Positions 1-6,720 of a stretch of 8,499 nucleotides of DNA are shown here, in pieces. The stretch is taken from the NCBI GenBank assembly GCA_003661605.2, contig QMWL02000030.1, forward strand, positions 1-8,499, in the 5' to 3' direction. The notes under the pieces are model-generated. The model was not told where the DNA came from, made no database searches, and was given only the letters and a program-made list of their open reading frames with translations. This DNA is from an archaeon (GTDB taxonomy: Archaea > Thermoproteota > QMWL01). Position numbers and translations under genes: made by a program. Every line of letters begins with the position of its first letter. Position 1 is the first letter of the stretch.

Positions 1-15
1 CATTAGCACGAAGTC

Positions 16-216
16 CTAGTCTCCTACATCGCCCTTCCCTTCCTCTTCTCCATTACGGAGTCCTGCCGCAACTCCATGAATACGATTCACCTTCTCGACA
101 ACGACCTTCTTGCCAGCTGCAACAGCGTCACGGATTTCACGGTTTACTTCCTTGAGGACCTTACCCTCGCCTGAAACCACTACCTCCGACAAGGCACACG
201 CCCGCTCTAAGCGCAT
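16..216 (-). CDS. Small ORF resembling the N-terminus of a GXGXG (glutamate synthase domain 3-like) protein, ended by an in-frame amber
   Basis: A 66-residue reading frame begins at ATG 214-216 and stops at TAG (16-18). Residues 21-66 look like the opening turns of a GXGXG beta-helix domain as found in GltB domain 3 and FwdC-like proteins: an 'EVNREIRDAV' helix, then 'VVVEKVNRIHGVAAGL', then 'GDVGD'. Such domains normally run for well over 100 residues, so this frame is much too short. After the TAG the same frame stays open to the window edge and reads DFVLM, which would fit the domain if the amber replaced a Tyr codon. It diverges from rfcS. No Shine-Dalgarno precedes the ATG and I see no clear TATA box for it. 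The family call rests on pattern memory. It could be a truncated gene, a gene broken by a sequence error, or a chance frame. Confidence 0.42.
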   Translation of the reverse strand: MRLERACALSEVVVSGEGKVLKEVNREIRDAVAAGKKVVVEKVNRIHGVAAGLRNGEEEGKGDVGD

Positions 217-222
217 TAAAAC
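214..222 (+). promoter_or_regulatory. Possible TATA element for the rfcS-rfcL operon
   Basis: The A/T-rich stretch CATTAAAAC lies about 63 bases before the TTG chosen as the rfcS start. With the usual archaeal spacing of about 25 bases from TATA centre to start site, transcription would begin near 243. That is downstream of the alternative ATG at 235, and would leave a leader of about 35 bases carrying the GGTGAT ribosome site. The match to a TATA consensus is weak, so this is inference from position. Confidence 0.3.
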
Positions 223-267
223 ACTTGCTATCAGATGAAGAAGGGAAAGCTTTTTGGGGAGCTGTGC

Positions 268-273
268 GGTGAT
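268..273 (+). promoter_or_regulatory. Shine-Dalgarno site that decides the rfcS start
   Basis: GGTGAT is complementary to the AUCACC in the 3' tail of archaeal 16S rRNA. It ends six bases before TTG 280, an ideal spacing. The upstream in-frame ATG at 235 has no such site. Confidence 0.55.
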
Positions 274-279
274 GGCGGC

Positions 280-1239
280 TTGTCGCTCGAAGTCTGGGTT
301 GAGAAGTATAGGCCGAAGGTGCTTGACGAAATCGTTGATCAGGAAGACAATGTAGCGCGGCTTAAGTACTTCGTGAAGACTAAAAGTATGCCACACTGCC
401 TGTTTACGGGACCACCAGGAACAGGTAAGACCACTGCAGCGCTCTGTCTCGCACGAGAGCTGTATGGTGAAGACTATCGACGCGCAATTCTCGAGCTAAA
501 CGCGAGCGACGAGCGAGGTATCGATGTCATTAGAACACGCATCAAAGAATTCGCGCGTACCTATCTAGTAGGGGAGATTCCATACCGGATGATTATAATG
601 GACGAAGCGGATAATTTGACGAGCGACGCACAGCAAGCCTTACGGCGAACTATGGAGATGTTTACGCGAACCTGTCGCTTCATACTGATATGTAACTACC
701 TCGGTCGGATCATAGAACCCATTCAATCAAGGTGTGCTATCTTCCGTTTCGGACCGCTTCCACCAGAGAAGATTAAGCAGCGGATCGAATGGATAGCTAA
801 ACAGGAGCGCGTTAAGACCACTAAGAATGCCATAATCGAAATCGTACAGATAAGTGGCGGAGATCTCCGACAAGCGATCAACCTCCTTCAGGCTGCTGCA
901 TCATTTGGAAAAGAGGTTACACGTGATGTTGTTCTTCGTATCGCAGGTCTTGTACCGAGGGAGGATCTCAAGCAAGCGCTTCAGCTTGCTATGCAAGGCG
1001 ATTTCATCGAGGCACGTCGTACAATTAGGCGCCTGCTCTACCAGTACGGGGTATCGCCGACCGATGTAATTAGACAAATTCATAGCGTTATCTTAGATAT
1101 GGGAGAGCTTGATGATCAGCAGAAGTTAGAGATTATACGAACCATCGGAGAAATCGACTACAGACTTGTAATGGGTGCAAACGATGAGGTACAGCTTAGC
1201 TACTTGTTAGCAGTTCTTGCTGCAGTAAAACAGAGCTAA
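280..1239 (+). CDS. rfcS: Replication factor C small subunit (clamp loader ATPase)
   Basis: This AAA+ ATPase subunit joins RfcL to load the PCNA sliding clamp at primer-template junctions. Counting from TTG 280 (319 aa), the RFC box EVWVEKYRP lies near residue 4, Walker A GPPGTGKT at 44-51, Walker B IIMDEAD at 105-111, sensor 1 (LICNY) at 136-140, the SRC arginine-finger motif at 150-152 and sensor 2 GGDLRQAIN with Arg197. The C-terminal helical collar follows. I prefer TTG 280 because GGTGAT sits six bases upstream and the RFC box usually lies within about ten residues of the N-terminus. ATG 235 would add 15 residues unlike the family. The stop overlaps the rfcL start (TAATG), so the two are probably translated together. 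No intein is present and all catalytic motifs look intact. Confidence 0.96.
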   Translation: MSLEVWVEKYRPKVLDEIVDQEDNVARLKYFVKTKSMPHCLFTGPPGTGKTTAALCLARELYGEDYRRAILELNASDERGIDVIRTRIKEFARTYLVGEIPYRMIIMDEADNLTSDAQQALRRTMEMFTRTCRFILICNYLGRIIEPIQSRCAIFRFGPLPPEKIKQRIEWIAKQERVKTTKNAIIEIVQISGGDLRQAINLLQAAASFGKEVTRDVVLRIAGLVPREDLKQALQLAMQGDFIEARRTIRRLLYQYGVSPTDVIRQIHSVILDMGELDDQQKLEIIRTIGEIDYRLVMGANDEVQLSYLLAVLAAVKQS

Positions 1240-2561
1240 TGCCTGTGCGTGCGGAAGTCTGGGCGGAGAAGTACAGACCGAAGAGGGTATCAGACCTCAT
1301 TTACTACAGGAAGAAGAACCAGGAGGCTCTTCAGAAGTTTGTTAGTTGGATGAAACAGTGGCTGGCTGGAACTCCTCCAACTAAGCGTGCTGCGCTACTT
1401 TACGGACCTCCTGGTACCGGTAAGACGAGCTTAGTTCACGCATTTGCACGCGAGCACGGGCTTGTTATATTCGAAGTTAATGCTAGTGATCAGCGTAGTG
1501 GAGAGCGAATTATGCGCGTGGTTGAAGAATCGTCTGCAAGTCGAACATTGACAGGAGCGGGGCGGGTACTTCTAATCGATGAGGTAGATGGAATTAGCCC
1601 CAGGGAGGATCGTGGTCTTTACGGAGCACTAGTTAAGGCGATCCCCAAGTCGCGTGTGCCTATCGTAATGACAGCAAACGATCCATGGTCGCGTAGTGGA
1701 ATGAGACCCCTTCTACAGCTCTGTGAGTTGATTAAGTTCGAACGGCGTTCAGAGAGAGCGCTTATACGGATCTTGGAGGAAATAGCGCGCAAGGAGAAGG
1801 TAAGCATCGATAAGAACGCGCTAAAAGCTCTGATTAAGAAGGAGGAGGGAGATCTTCGATCGGCGATTAACGATCTACAGGCTCTTGCTGCACTTGGTCG
1901 TCATATAACCGCGGAGGATATTGAGCGCATGGGGCAGCGCGTTAGAGAATACGAGATCTTTGAGTACTTACGCAGAATTTTTTATGCAAAAAGTATAAAG
2001 AAAGCACGTGCTTTGATATCGTCGAGTCCTGTCGATCCCGACATGCTCTTCGAATGGATCTACGAGAACATTCCACAAGTGCTTACAGATCCTAGAGACC
2101 TGGTGAGAGCTATGTGGGCATTGTCTGAAGCAGATATTCTAAGAGCTGAGATGAAGCAGCGTCAGTATTGGACCTTGCTTAAGTACGTGATTGACCTTAT
2201 GATGGGAGGTGTTGCAGCAGCTTTTCGCTATAGCAAACCGCCAGGGTTCGTACCGATGCACTTTCCAGAGCGTATACGCATTCTCGCAAAAACGAAGAGA
2301 GAGCGAGAGAAGCTACGGGAGATAGCGCTTCGAGCCAAACCCGTCTTTCACGTTTCCACACGCCGCTTTCTAACCCGGTATTTGCCCTATCTGCGAGTAA
2401 TATGCAGCAATGACCCCAAGGCTCGTAATAGTTTAGCCCAAGCCCTCCAGTTAACCGATAAAGAGATGGATTTCCTTATAGGAAAGACTAGGGAAGTAGA
2501 GGAGAAAAGACCCGCAAAACGCGTTAGAAGAAGGGCAAGGAGAAGAGGGTCTCGCGCATAA
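1239..2561 (+). CDS. rfcL: Replication factor C large subunit
   Basis: The large subunit completes the archaeal clamp loader with RfcS. In 440 residues it shows the RFC box EVWAEKYRP near residue 6, Walker A GPPGTGKT at 56-63, Walker B LLIDEVD at 111-117, sensor 1 (VMTAND) at 143-148 and sensor 2 GDLRSAIN with Arg207. It lacks the SRC motif, as expected for the large subunit, which holds the end position in the ring. Its ATG shares one base with the rfcS stop, so it is the second gene of an operon. The C-terminus is odd. Many archaeal RfcL proteins end in a PCNA-interacting motif of the QxxLxxFF type, but this one ends in a strongly basic tail (KRVRRRARRRGSRA). The last 38 bases overlap the convergent truA gene on the other strand. 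Confidence 0.96.
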   Translation: MPVRAEVWAEKYRPKRVSDLIYYRKKNQEALQKFVSWMKQWLAGTPPTKRAALLYGPPGTGKTSLVHAFAREHGLVIFEVNASDQRSGERIMRVVEESSASRTLTGAGRVLLIDEVDGISPREDRGLYGALVKAIPKSRVPIVMTANDPWSRSGMRPLLQLCELIKFERRSERALIRILEEIARKEKVSIDKNALKALIKKEEGDLRSAINDLQALAALGRHITAEDIERMGQRVREYEIFEYLRRIFYAKSIKKARALISSSPVDPDMLFEWIYENIPQVLTDPRDLVRAMWALSEADILRAEMKQRQYWTLLKYVIDLMMGGVAAAFRYSKPPGFVPMHFPERIRILAKTKREREKLREIALRAKPVFHVSTRRFLTRYLPYLRVICSNDPKARNSLAQALQLTDKEMDFLIGKTREVEEKRPAKRVRRRARRRGSRA

Positions 2562-3339
2562 GAAAGTAGGAGGCGCGGCTTTCAACCATCTTTCTCAAAA
2601 ACATAGATTTGACGCGAGGTATAGCAGGTTCGTGAATTATCAAATCAAATGGAAGTCTTACCTCGATCAAAATCAGGCGGTTAGCAAGTTCCGACTGGAT
2701 TCGTGCTACACGGTGGCCTTGAAGCATTTGGTGTAGATCTGACAGCCTGAGTTCTCCTCGCCCTATCCGCAATATGACATTCACGAGGCGTCGAACCATT
2801 TGCCGTAAGAAGCGATTTGCCGTGATGTATAGTAGCAGTACACCATTTTTGAAGATAGGCTCACACCGATATACTACACAGACTGGAGATCTCCACTCAG
2901 GTACGCCTCCTTTTGCAAACACACTAAAGTCGTGCTCACCGACGATTGTACGGCAAGCAGCTCGGATGATGTCAGGGTCTTCTGCATGTAGGGGAGCTAC
3001 GTATAGGTATGTTCTATGGAGGGCATCCCGGCGAGGATGAAAATTCTTGTTAGCGAAGCGCCAAGCCCATACGCAGATGTCTTGAGGAAGATGTGCGTTG
3101 ATCTCATCAATATCAGGAGTTTCAGCGGTTGTTAGTAGAGAGAATATGTTCTGAGCAGCAGATACACCACGATCCGTACGTGAAGCAGATGCATAAAGCG
3201 GTGCAGTAATGCCCTCCGTCAAACCTGCGCGTTCTACAGCGTTTATCAGCAGCCCCTCTACTGTAGGCACACCTGGTTGTCGCTGGTATCCGTAGTATTG
3301 ATCTCCTAGGTAGGCTACAGCTAAGCAAAGGCGCCTCAT
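2524..3339 (-). CDS. truA: tRNA pseudouridine(38-40) synthase
   Basis: TruA isomerises uridines to pseudouridine in the anticodon arm of tRNAs. The 271-residue product has the family features: the N-terminal GYQRQPGVPTVEG block (17-29), the catalytic motif SRTDRGVSA with Asp56, FHPRRDALHRTYLY (101-114) and RFLRQMVRRLV (177-187). It is the last gene of the minus-strand operon. Its ATG overlaps the moaA TGA (ATGA) and has no clear Shine-Dalgarno, so it probably depends on translational coupling. The conserved fold ends near residue 235. A tail of about 35 residues follows, and its last 12 codons including the stop lie antisense to the end of rfcL. A role in molybdenum cofactor synthesis is not expected; the linkage looks incidental. 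Confidence 0.94.
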   Translation of the reverse strand: MRRLCLAVAYLGDQYYGYQRQPGVPTVEGLLINAVERAGLTEGITAPLYASASRTDRGVSAAQNIFSLLTTAETPDIDEINAHLPQDICVWAWRFANKNFHPRRDALHRTYLYVAPLHAEDPDIIRAACRTIVGEHDFSVFAKGGVPEWRSPVCVVYRCEPIFKNGVLLLYITANRFLRQMVRRLVNVILRIGRGELRLSDLHQMLQGHRVARIQSELANRLILIEVRLPFDLIIHEPAIPRVKSMFLRKMVESRASYFLMRETLFSLPFF

Positions 3340-4244
3340 GTATTCGATATAAAGGGGCGCCTATTCTTAACAACCGTTTTTATCGCAAGAGCTACCTTTT
3401 CCCTCCACTCGTTACTCCGAAGGGCAGGGAGTACAGGAACCTGCCCGGCCGTGGTGCGTAAGCAGGGGCGAAGATAGCCATCAGCAGTAACCCGAATCCG
3501 ACGACAGTTCATGCAAAACTCGGGTCTGTTTATTGGACCAACTACCTCAACCATAACCCCACCTAAGTCGTACACAAGCCGGGCATGAAGCTTCCGTCGA
3601 CTCACGCTATGCGCGCGTTCGCGTAACCACCGATGGATGCGTTCTGCAGGGTAGTAGTACTTTTGGAATACTGCACGTGGTATTACTACTGGTTCTAATT
3701 CGATAAACTGGACTCTGACTTGAAGCTGCCTTGCGAAGTCTACGAATTTCTCTAGCTCGTCGTCATTTATACCACGAAGGACGACAACGTTGATTTTTAC
3801 CGATAAGCCTTGATCAATAGCCATGCGTATCCCATCGAGCACAGGATCTATGGGGAAGCCAGTTACAGATTGGTACTTACTGGGGTCTAAGGAGGGTAAA
3901 CTGATGTTTACTCTAGCTAATCCAGACTCCTGAAGGACACGAGCCCACTTTGAGAGAAAGACTCCGTTTGTAGTCATCGATACTTCAACACCTGGTTTAC
4001 TGGCGGACGTAACAAGTTGATCGATATCGGGGCGTAGTAGCGGCTCTCCTCCTGTGAACTTAACGCGATGAATGCCTAGCTGTTTAGCAACCGTGATGAG
4101 GCGGTCAACGTCATTTGGGGTTAATGCGTCAGGAGTATCACGAAGGCAGCCCTCTTTATGGCAGTAGAAGCAGCGTAGGTTGCATTTTGTTGTGACTTGT
4201 ATGCGAATAGAGTCAACTATACGGCCGAAGGGGTCTACGAGCAC
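3336..4244 (-). CDS. moaA: GTP 3',8-cyclase (molybdenum cofactor biosynthesis, radical SAM)
   Basis: MoaA uses S-adenosylmethionine and two [4Fe-4S] clusters to convert GTP to 3',8-cyclo-GTP, the first step of molybdopterin synthesis. The 302-residue protein carries the N-terminal radical SAM cluster motif CxxxCxxC (Cys21, Cys25, Cys28), the SAM-binding GGEP at 65-68, and a C-terminal cluster motif with Cys244, Cys247 and Cys261. RRIRVTADGYLRPCL follows, with Arg249 and Arg251 at the GTP-contact positions. The start is GTG 4242-4244, giving the family-typical opening MLVDPFGRIVDSIRI. It overlaps the end of moaB by ten bases and the start of truA by four. The protein ends RRPFISNT, without the terminal Gly-Gly of well-studied bacterial and human homologues. 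Confidence 0.96.
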   Translation of the reverse strand: MLVDPFGRIVDSIRIQVTTKCNLRCFYCHKEGCLRDTPDALTPNDVDRLITVAKQLGIHRVKFTGGEPLLRPDIDQLVTSASKPGVEVSMTTNGVFLSKWARVLQESGLARVNISLPSLDPSKYQSVTGFPIDPVLDGIRMAIDQGLSVKINVVVLRGINDDELEKFVDFARQLQVRVQFIELEPVVIPRAVFQKYYYPAERIHRWLRERAHSVSRRKLHARLVYDLGGVMVEVVGPINRPEFCMNCRRIRVTADGYLRPCLRTTAGQVPVLPALRSNEWREKVALAIKTVVKNRRPFISNT

Positions 4245-4765
4245 GCTTCCTTTGCGTGATGAATTAGGTGAGAAAGTTCAGGAAGTATGATGAATAGCCC
4301 AACTTCTACAGCGTCTTTTGATCCAGGAAGACATATGACGAGGTGGTCGCCTACGAATCCTGCACATGCACGGCTTACTATAGAGGCAGTACCCACGCGC
4401 TCTGAGGAAAGAGCATGAAATCTGTCCGAGAAGCCTGGTAAGAGGCGCGTTGCAAGGCGTTGAAAAGCATCTACGGTGATGTCGGTGGGGCTTACTCCGG
4501 TGCCCCCTATCAGTACCGTTGCATCAAGCCCTAGCTTGAGTCCCTCTAGTAACACACGCACGACTTGACCGATGTTATCAGGAATTACAAGGTAGCGTTC
4601 AACCTTGTGCCCAAATGCCGTGAGCCGTTCCTTTGCCAGCTTGCCTGAAGGGTCTTCAGCGGTTGCTCCTGATAGAACTTGCTTATATCGCGAGCTACTG
4701 ACTGTTACGATCTGGACCCGAGCTTTGACTGCTACGGCGTGTTCCTTGTGCTCCAGATGCGACAT
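4235..4765 (-). CDS. moaB: Molybdopterin adenylyltransferase (MoaB/MogA family)
   Basis: MoaB activates molybdopterin by adenylylation before metal insertion. The 176-residue protein has the family motifs: IVTVSSSR (19-26), DPSGK (38-42), IGGTGVSPTDIT (86-97), SRACAGF (131-137) and LPGS (146-149). The N-terminus, with its 'EHK' element, matches archaeal MoaB proteins. The ATG at 4763-4765 is also supported by an AGGAG core seven bases upstream (4773-4777). That start means the gene overlaps moaC by 71 bases in another frame, which is unusually long for an operon junction. It overlaps the moaA GTG by ten bases. It could be called mogA; the archaeal genes are usually named moaB. Confidence 0.94.
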   Translation of the reverse strand: MSHLEHKEHAVAVKARVQIVTVSSSRYKQVLSGATAEDPSGKLAKERLTAFGHKVERYLVIPDNIGQVVRVLLEGLKLGLDATVLIGGTGVSPTDITVDAFQRLATRLLPGFSDRFHALSSERVGTASIVSRACAGFVGDHLVICLPGSKDAVEVGLFIILPELSHLIHHAKEACS

Positions 4766-5195
4766 CGACCTTCTCCTTCGTGATCACTTTTATCTCAGTT
4801 ATTGCTGTAGTCGGGTACTGACCCCTTTCGTCCTTTTCAAGCGACTTAACTAGGTCCCATAATGTAACTAGTGCAATGGCTGTACCTACAAGTGCTTCTA
4901 TCTCAACACCTGTTTTTTCTTCAGCAGCGACTTCGGTCAATACTCTCACTCCATTGGCTTCAGGCTCTATTCTCACGCTGGCGTAGGTTATTCGAAGAGG
5001 ATGGCAGTGCGGTATCAGCGTCGGCGTCTTCTTGATTGCCAGCAGGGCTGCTGTTTGAGCGGTTGCTATAGGGTCTCCTTTAGGGAGGGTACGGCGTTTG
5101 ATAGCATCAAGCGTTGATGGTTTTAATTTCAGAAAGCCTTCAGCTATACACCGTCTGTAAGTAGGTGATTTCTTAGAGATATCCACTATGCTCAA
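4695..5195 (-). CDS. moaC: Cyclic pyranopterin monophosphate synthase
   Basis: MoaC rearranges 3',8-cyclo-GTP, the MoaA product, to cyclic pyranopterin monophosphate. The frame shows the N-terminal VDIS motif, the substrate-site segment LIPHCHPL (60-67), KTGVEIEAL (94-102) and the helix bearing Asp114 and Lys117, equivalent to catalytic Asp128 and Lys131 of the E. coli enzyme. The conserved core ends near residue 143. The final 23 residues are Ser, Gln and Arg-rich, unlike the family, and coincide exactly with the overlap with moaB. The start is probably TTG 5193-5195, which shares TTGA with the stop of the winged-helix gene. GTG 5184-5186 is an alternative that would remove only three residues. 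Confidence 0.95.
   Translation of the reverse strand: MSIVDISKKSPTYRRCIAEGFLKLKPSTLDAIKRRTLPKGDPIATAQTAALLAIKKTPTLIPHCHPLRITYASVRIEPEANGVRVLTEVAAEEKTGVEIEALVGTAIALVTLWDLVKSLEKDERGQYPTTAITEIKVITKEKVDVASGAQGTRRSSQSSGPDRNSQ
4769..4778 (-). promoter_or_regulatory. Shine-Dalgarno site fixing the moaB start inside moaC
   Basis: On the minus strand this reads AAGGAGAAGG, with the AGGAG core seven bases from the moaB ATG. It lies within the moaC coding sequence and supports the long moaC-moaB overlap as real, rather than a mis-assigned moaB start. Confidence 0.6.
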
Positions 5196-5494
5196 GTTTT
5201 CTGTAAGGACTCCCAGATCTCTGAGAGTTCGTTTAATTTATCGAAGAAAAGACGCTGTTTTATTGATATTATTCGCACTCTGCCGTATCGTCGTTCCTCA
5301 ACAAGACCAATGCGTTTAAGGAAATCGATAAACCGACTCGCCTCTCGGAAGTTCATTCTGGAGAGGCGGATCAGCTTGGAGATCGTTATTTCTCGGTATT
5401 GCGCTATGCTAAGTAGCAGACGAGTTTTACCAGCAGAGGATAGCAAACGCTCAAGCGGGAGACGTTTTGGTTCGGGTAATTTTCGCCTAGGCAT
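5192..5494 (-). CDS. Small winged helix-turn-helix DNA-binding protein
   Basis: A 100-residue basic protein whose middle looks like an ArsR/MarR-style winged helix. There is a first helix around LLLSIAQY (26-33), a helix-turn-helix over ITISKLIRLSRMNFREASRFIDFLKRIGL (residues 36 to 64), then a short wing, EERRYGRVRIISI. The C-terminus is a charged helix suited to dimerisation. I recognise no sensor or metal-binding cysteines. The ATG overlaps the end of the Orc1-like gene by eight bases and has the strongest Shine-Dalgarno in the window (GGAGGAGAT). A TTGA overlap joins it to moaC. It may be a local transcription regulator of this operon, but the sequence does not show what it senses or binds. 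Confidence 0.85.
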   Translation of the reverse strand: MPRRKLPEPKRLPLERLLSSAGKTRLLLSIAQYREITISKLIRLSRMNFREASRFIDFLKRIGLVEERRYGRVRIISIKQRLFFDKLNELSEIWESLQKT

Positions 5495-6704
5495 AGTTAT
5501 CCATCTCCTCCGCTAACTCTCGTTCCAGTACTTCCCGTAAACGAGCAGCAGAGGGTTTGTGAAGGGCTAGCCGTATGTTTGTAGTTCTTCCACGCTGACC
5601 GTGTGATGATACTACAGCATGTATTACGTGAAGAGCAGAAAGCCTTCGAACGATGTGCCATAACTGTGTGTGTGCCCGAGGGCGTTCATCGAATTCTTCA
5701 CAGGTTGCTTGATACTCGCGTTCGAGTTCGCCCATCGTGATGTATGCGGCATCGGGTTTAAGATCGAAGAGGCGCGCGATTGAGAGAAGAACGAGAATTT
5801 CGTGTCGTGTCATTGAGTAAATGGCGTTTTCCAAGTCACTCGGTAGAACGCTACCTGCAGCTTCCCGTATGTGATCAGGAAGGATCTCAGTAGCTCCTTT
5901 GCTCTCAGCTATCTGAGCAGCGTAGTACAGAATGGATATCGCACAGCGTGCGTCACCACCTTCCTGCTCACCGATGTCAGCAACTAGGCGTATTATCTCA
6001 TCACTCCAGGTACCAGGGAAGAAGCCTTGTTCGGCTCTATCGCGGAGGATATCGCATAACTCATCTGCAGTATAAGGTTTGAGCCTGAAACGTCGAGCTG
6101 CAGTAAGCGTGCTGATGATACTCCCTGCTAATAACCGAAGAAGGGAAGTGAAATCTTTAGCGGTAAAAGCGAGGGAAAGATAGGGCTCTCCCGCGTGTTC
6201 AGACAGGCGTAGTAGTGAGTGAAGAAGGGAGGATAGATAACCGGTGGGGCGTCTCTTCTCCTCGGTAACTTCTTGTAAGTAGTCGAAGTCGTCGAAGAGG
6301 AGAACAGCATGATAGTTTCTCTCCTTTAACTGATCGACAAGAATGCCTAGAAGTTCGTCGATCGATAAACCACGACGAGGTAGCTGAGGGATAAGTTGCT
6401 GTACTGCTTCTAAAACAGCAGCGTAGAATCTCCGAGCAACGCCGCAGTTAATATATATTGCACGAAGTGTACGACCATCCTCTAGGCTCCTTCCATCGAA
6501 CTTATTTTCGAATAAACGAACAAGCGTTGTTTTCCCTGTTCCAACAGGTCCTTCAACTAAGGCGATAACGTATCCAGCGCCAGATTTACGGAGTTCGCGT
6601 TCAAACAATTGAAAGAAGGCGCGTTGAACGCTTTCTCTTCGTATGAAGCGATGGGGAAGATAGTTGACTTTGAAGCACTCTGCGTTTTTCAAGATGTAAC
6701 CCAC
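5487..6704 (-). CDS. Divergent Orc1/Cdc6-like AAA+ ATPase with C-terminal winged helix
   Basis: From GTG 6704 this is a 405-residue protein with Orc1/Cdc6 architecture: a YLPHR-type N-terminal motif, an AAA+ core, a lid with sensor 2 (GGDARCAISIL, 249-259), and a C-terminal winged helix in which GRTTNIRL resembles the wing. Walker A GPVGTGKT (52-59) is intact. Three key places differ from replication initiators: Walker B reads LFDDFD (136-141) with Asp for the usual Glu, the sensor 1 Asn of ISND appears as Lys183 in FTAKD, and the segment expected to carry the box VII arginine reads AGSIISTL. The frame is open upstream to 6917, but that part is antisense to the pfkB gene and unlike the family, so GTG 6704 (or TTG 6692) is preferred. 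It heads the operon. It may be a non-initiator paralogue. Confidence 0.85.
   Translation of the reverse strand: MGYILKNAECFKVNYLPHRFIRRESVQRAFFQLFERELRKSGAGYVIALVEGPVGTGKTTLVRLFENKFDGRSLEDGRTLRAIYINCGVARRFYAAVLEAVQQLIPQLPRRGLSIDELLGILVDQLKERNYHAVLLFDDFDYLQEVTEEKRRPTGYLSSLLHSLLRLSEHAGEPYLSLAFTAKDFTSLLRLLAGSIISTLTAARRFRLKPYTADELCDILRDRAEQGFFPGTWSDEIIRLVADIGEQEGGDARCAISILYYAAQIAESKGATEILPDHIREAAGSVLPSDLENAIYSMTRHEILVLLSIARLFDLKPDAAYITMGELEREYQATCEEFDERPRAHTQLWHIVRRLSALHVIHAVVSSHGQRGRTTNIRLALHKPSAARLREVLERELAEEMDNYA
5503..5511 (-). promoter_or_regulatory. Strong Shine-Dalgarno for the winged-helix gene
   Basis: On the minus strand this reads GGAGGAGAT, eight bases before ATG 5494 and inside the last codons of the Orc1-like gene. 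Its strength suggests the winged-helix protein may be translated more efficiently than its neighbours. Confidence 0.65.
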
Positions 6705-6720
6705 ATGATCACTTTCGGTT

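Noticed and set aside
854..1083. Short ORFs on both strands inside rfcS
   Set aside because: They overlap the conserved RFC helical region in other frames and have no protein-like composition or ribosome site.
2774..3040. Plus-strand 88-codon ORF inside truA
   Set aside because: It is antisense to the conserved TruA catalytic core and looks like a shadow frame.
3340..3355. TTTATAT on the minus strand as an internal promoter for truA
   Set aside because: It lies only about 10 bases before the truA ATG, too close for an archaeal TATA box serving that start, and it is inside moaA coding sequence.
5598..5625. GTGATGA-like box suggesting a C/D-box RNA
   Set aside because: It lies within the Orc1-like coding region, and no matching D, C' and D' boxes were found at the right spacing.
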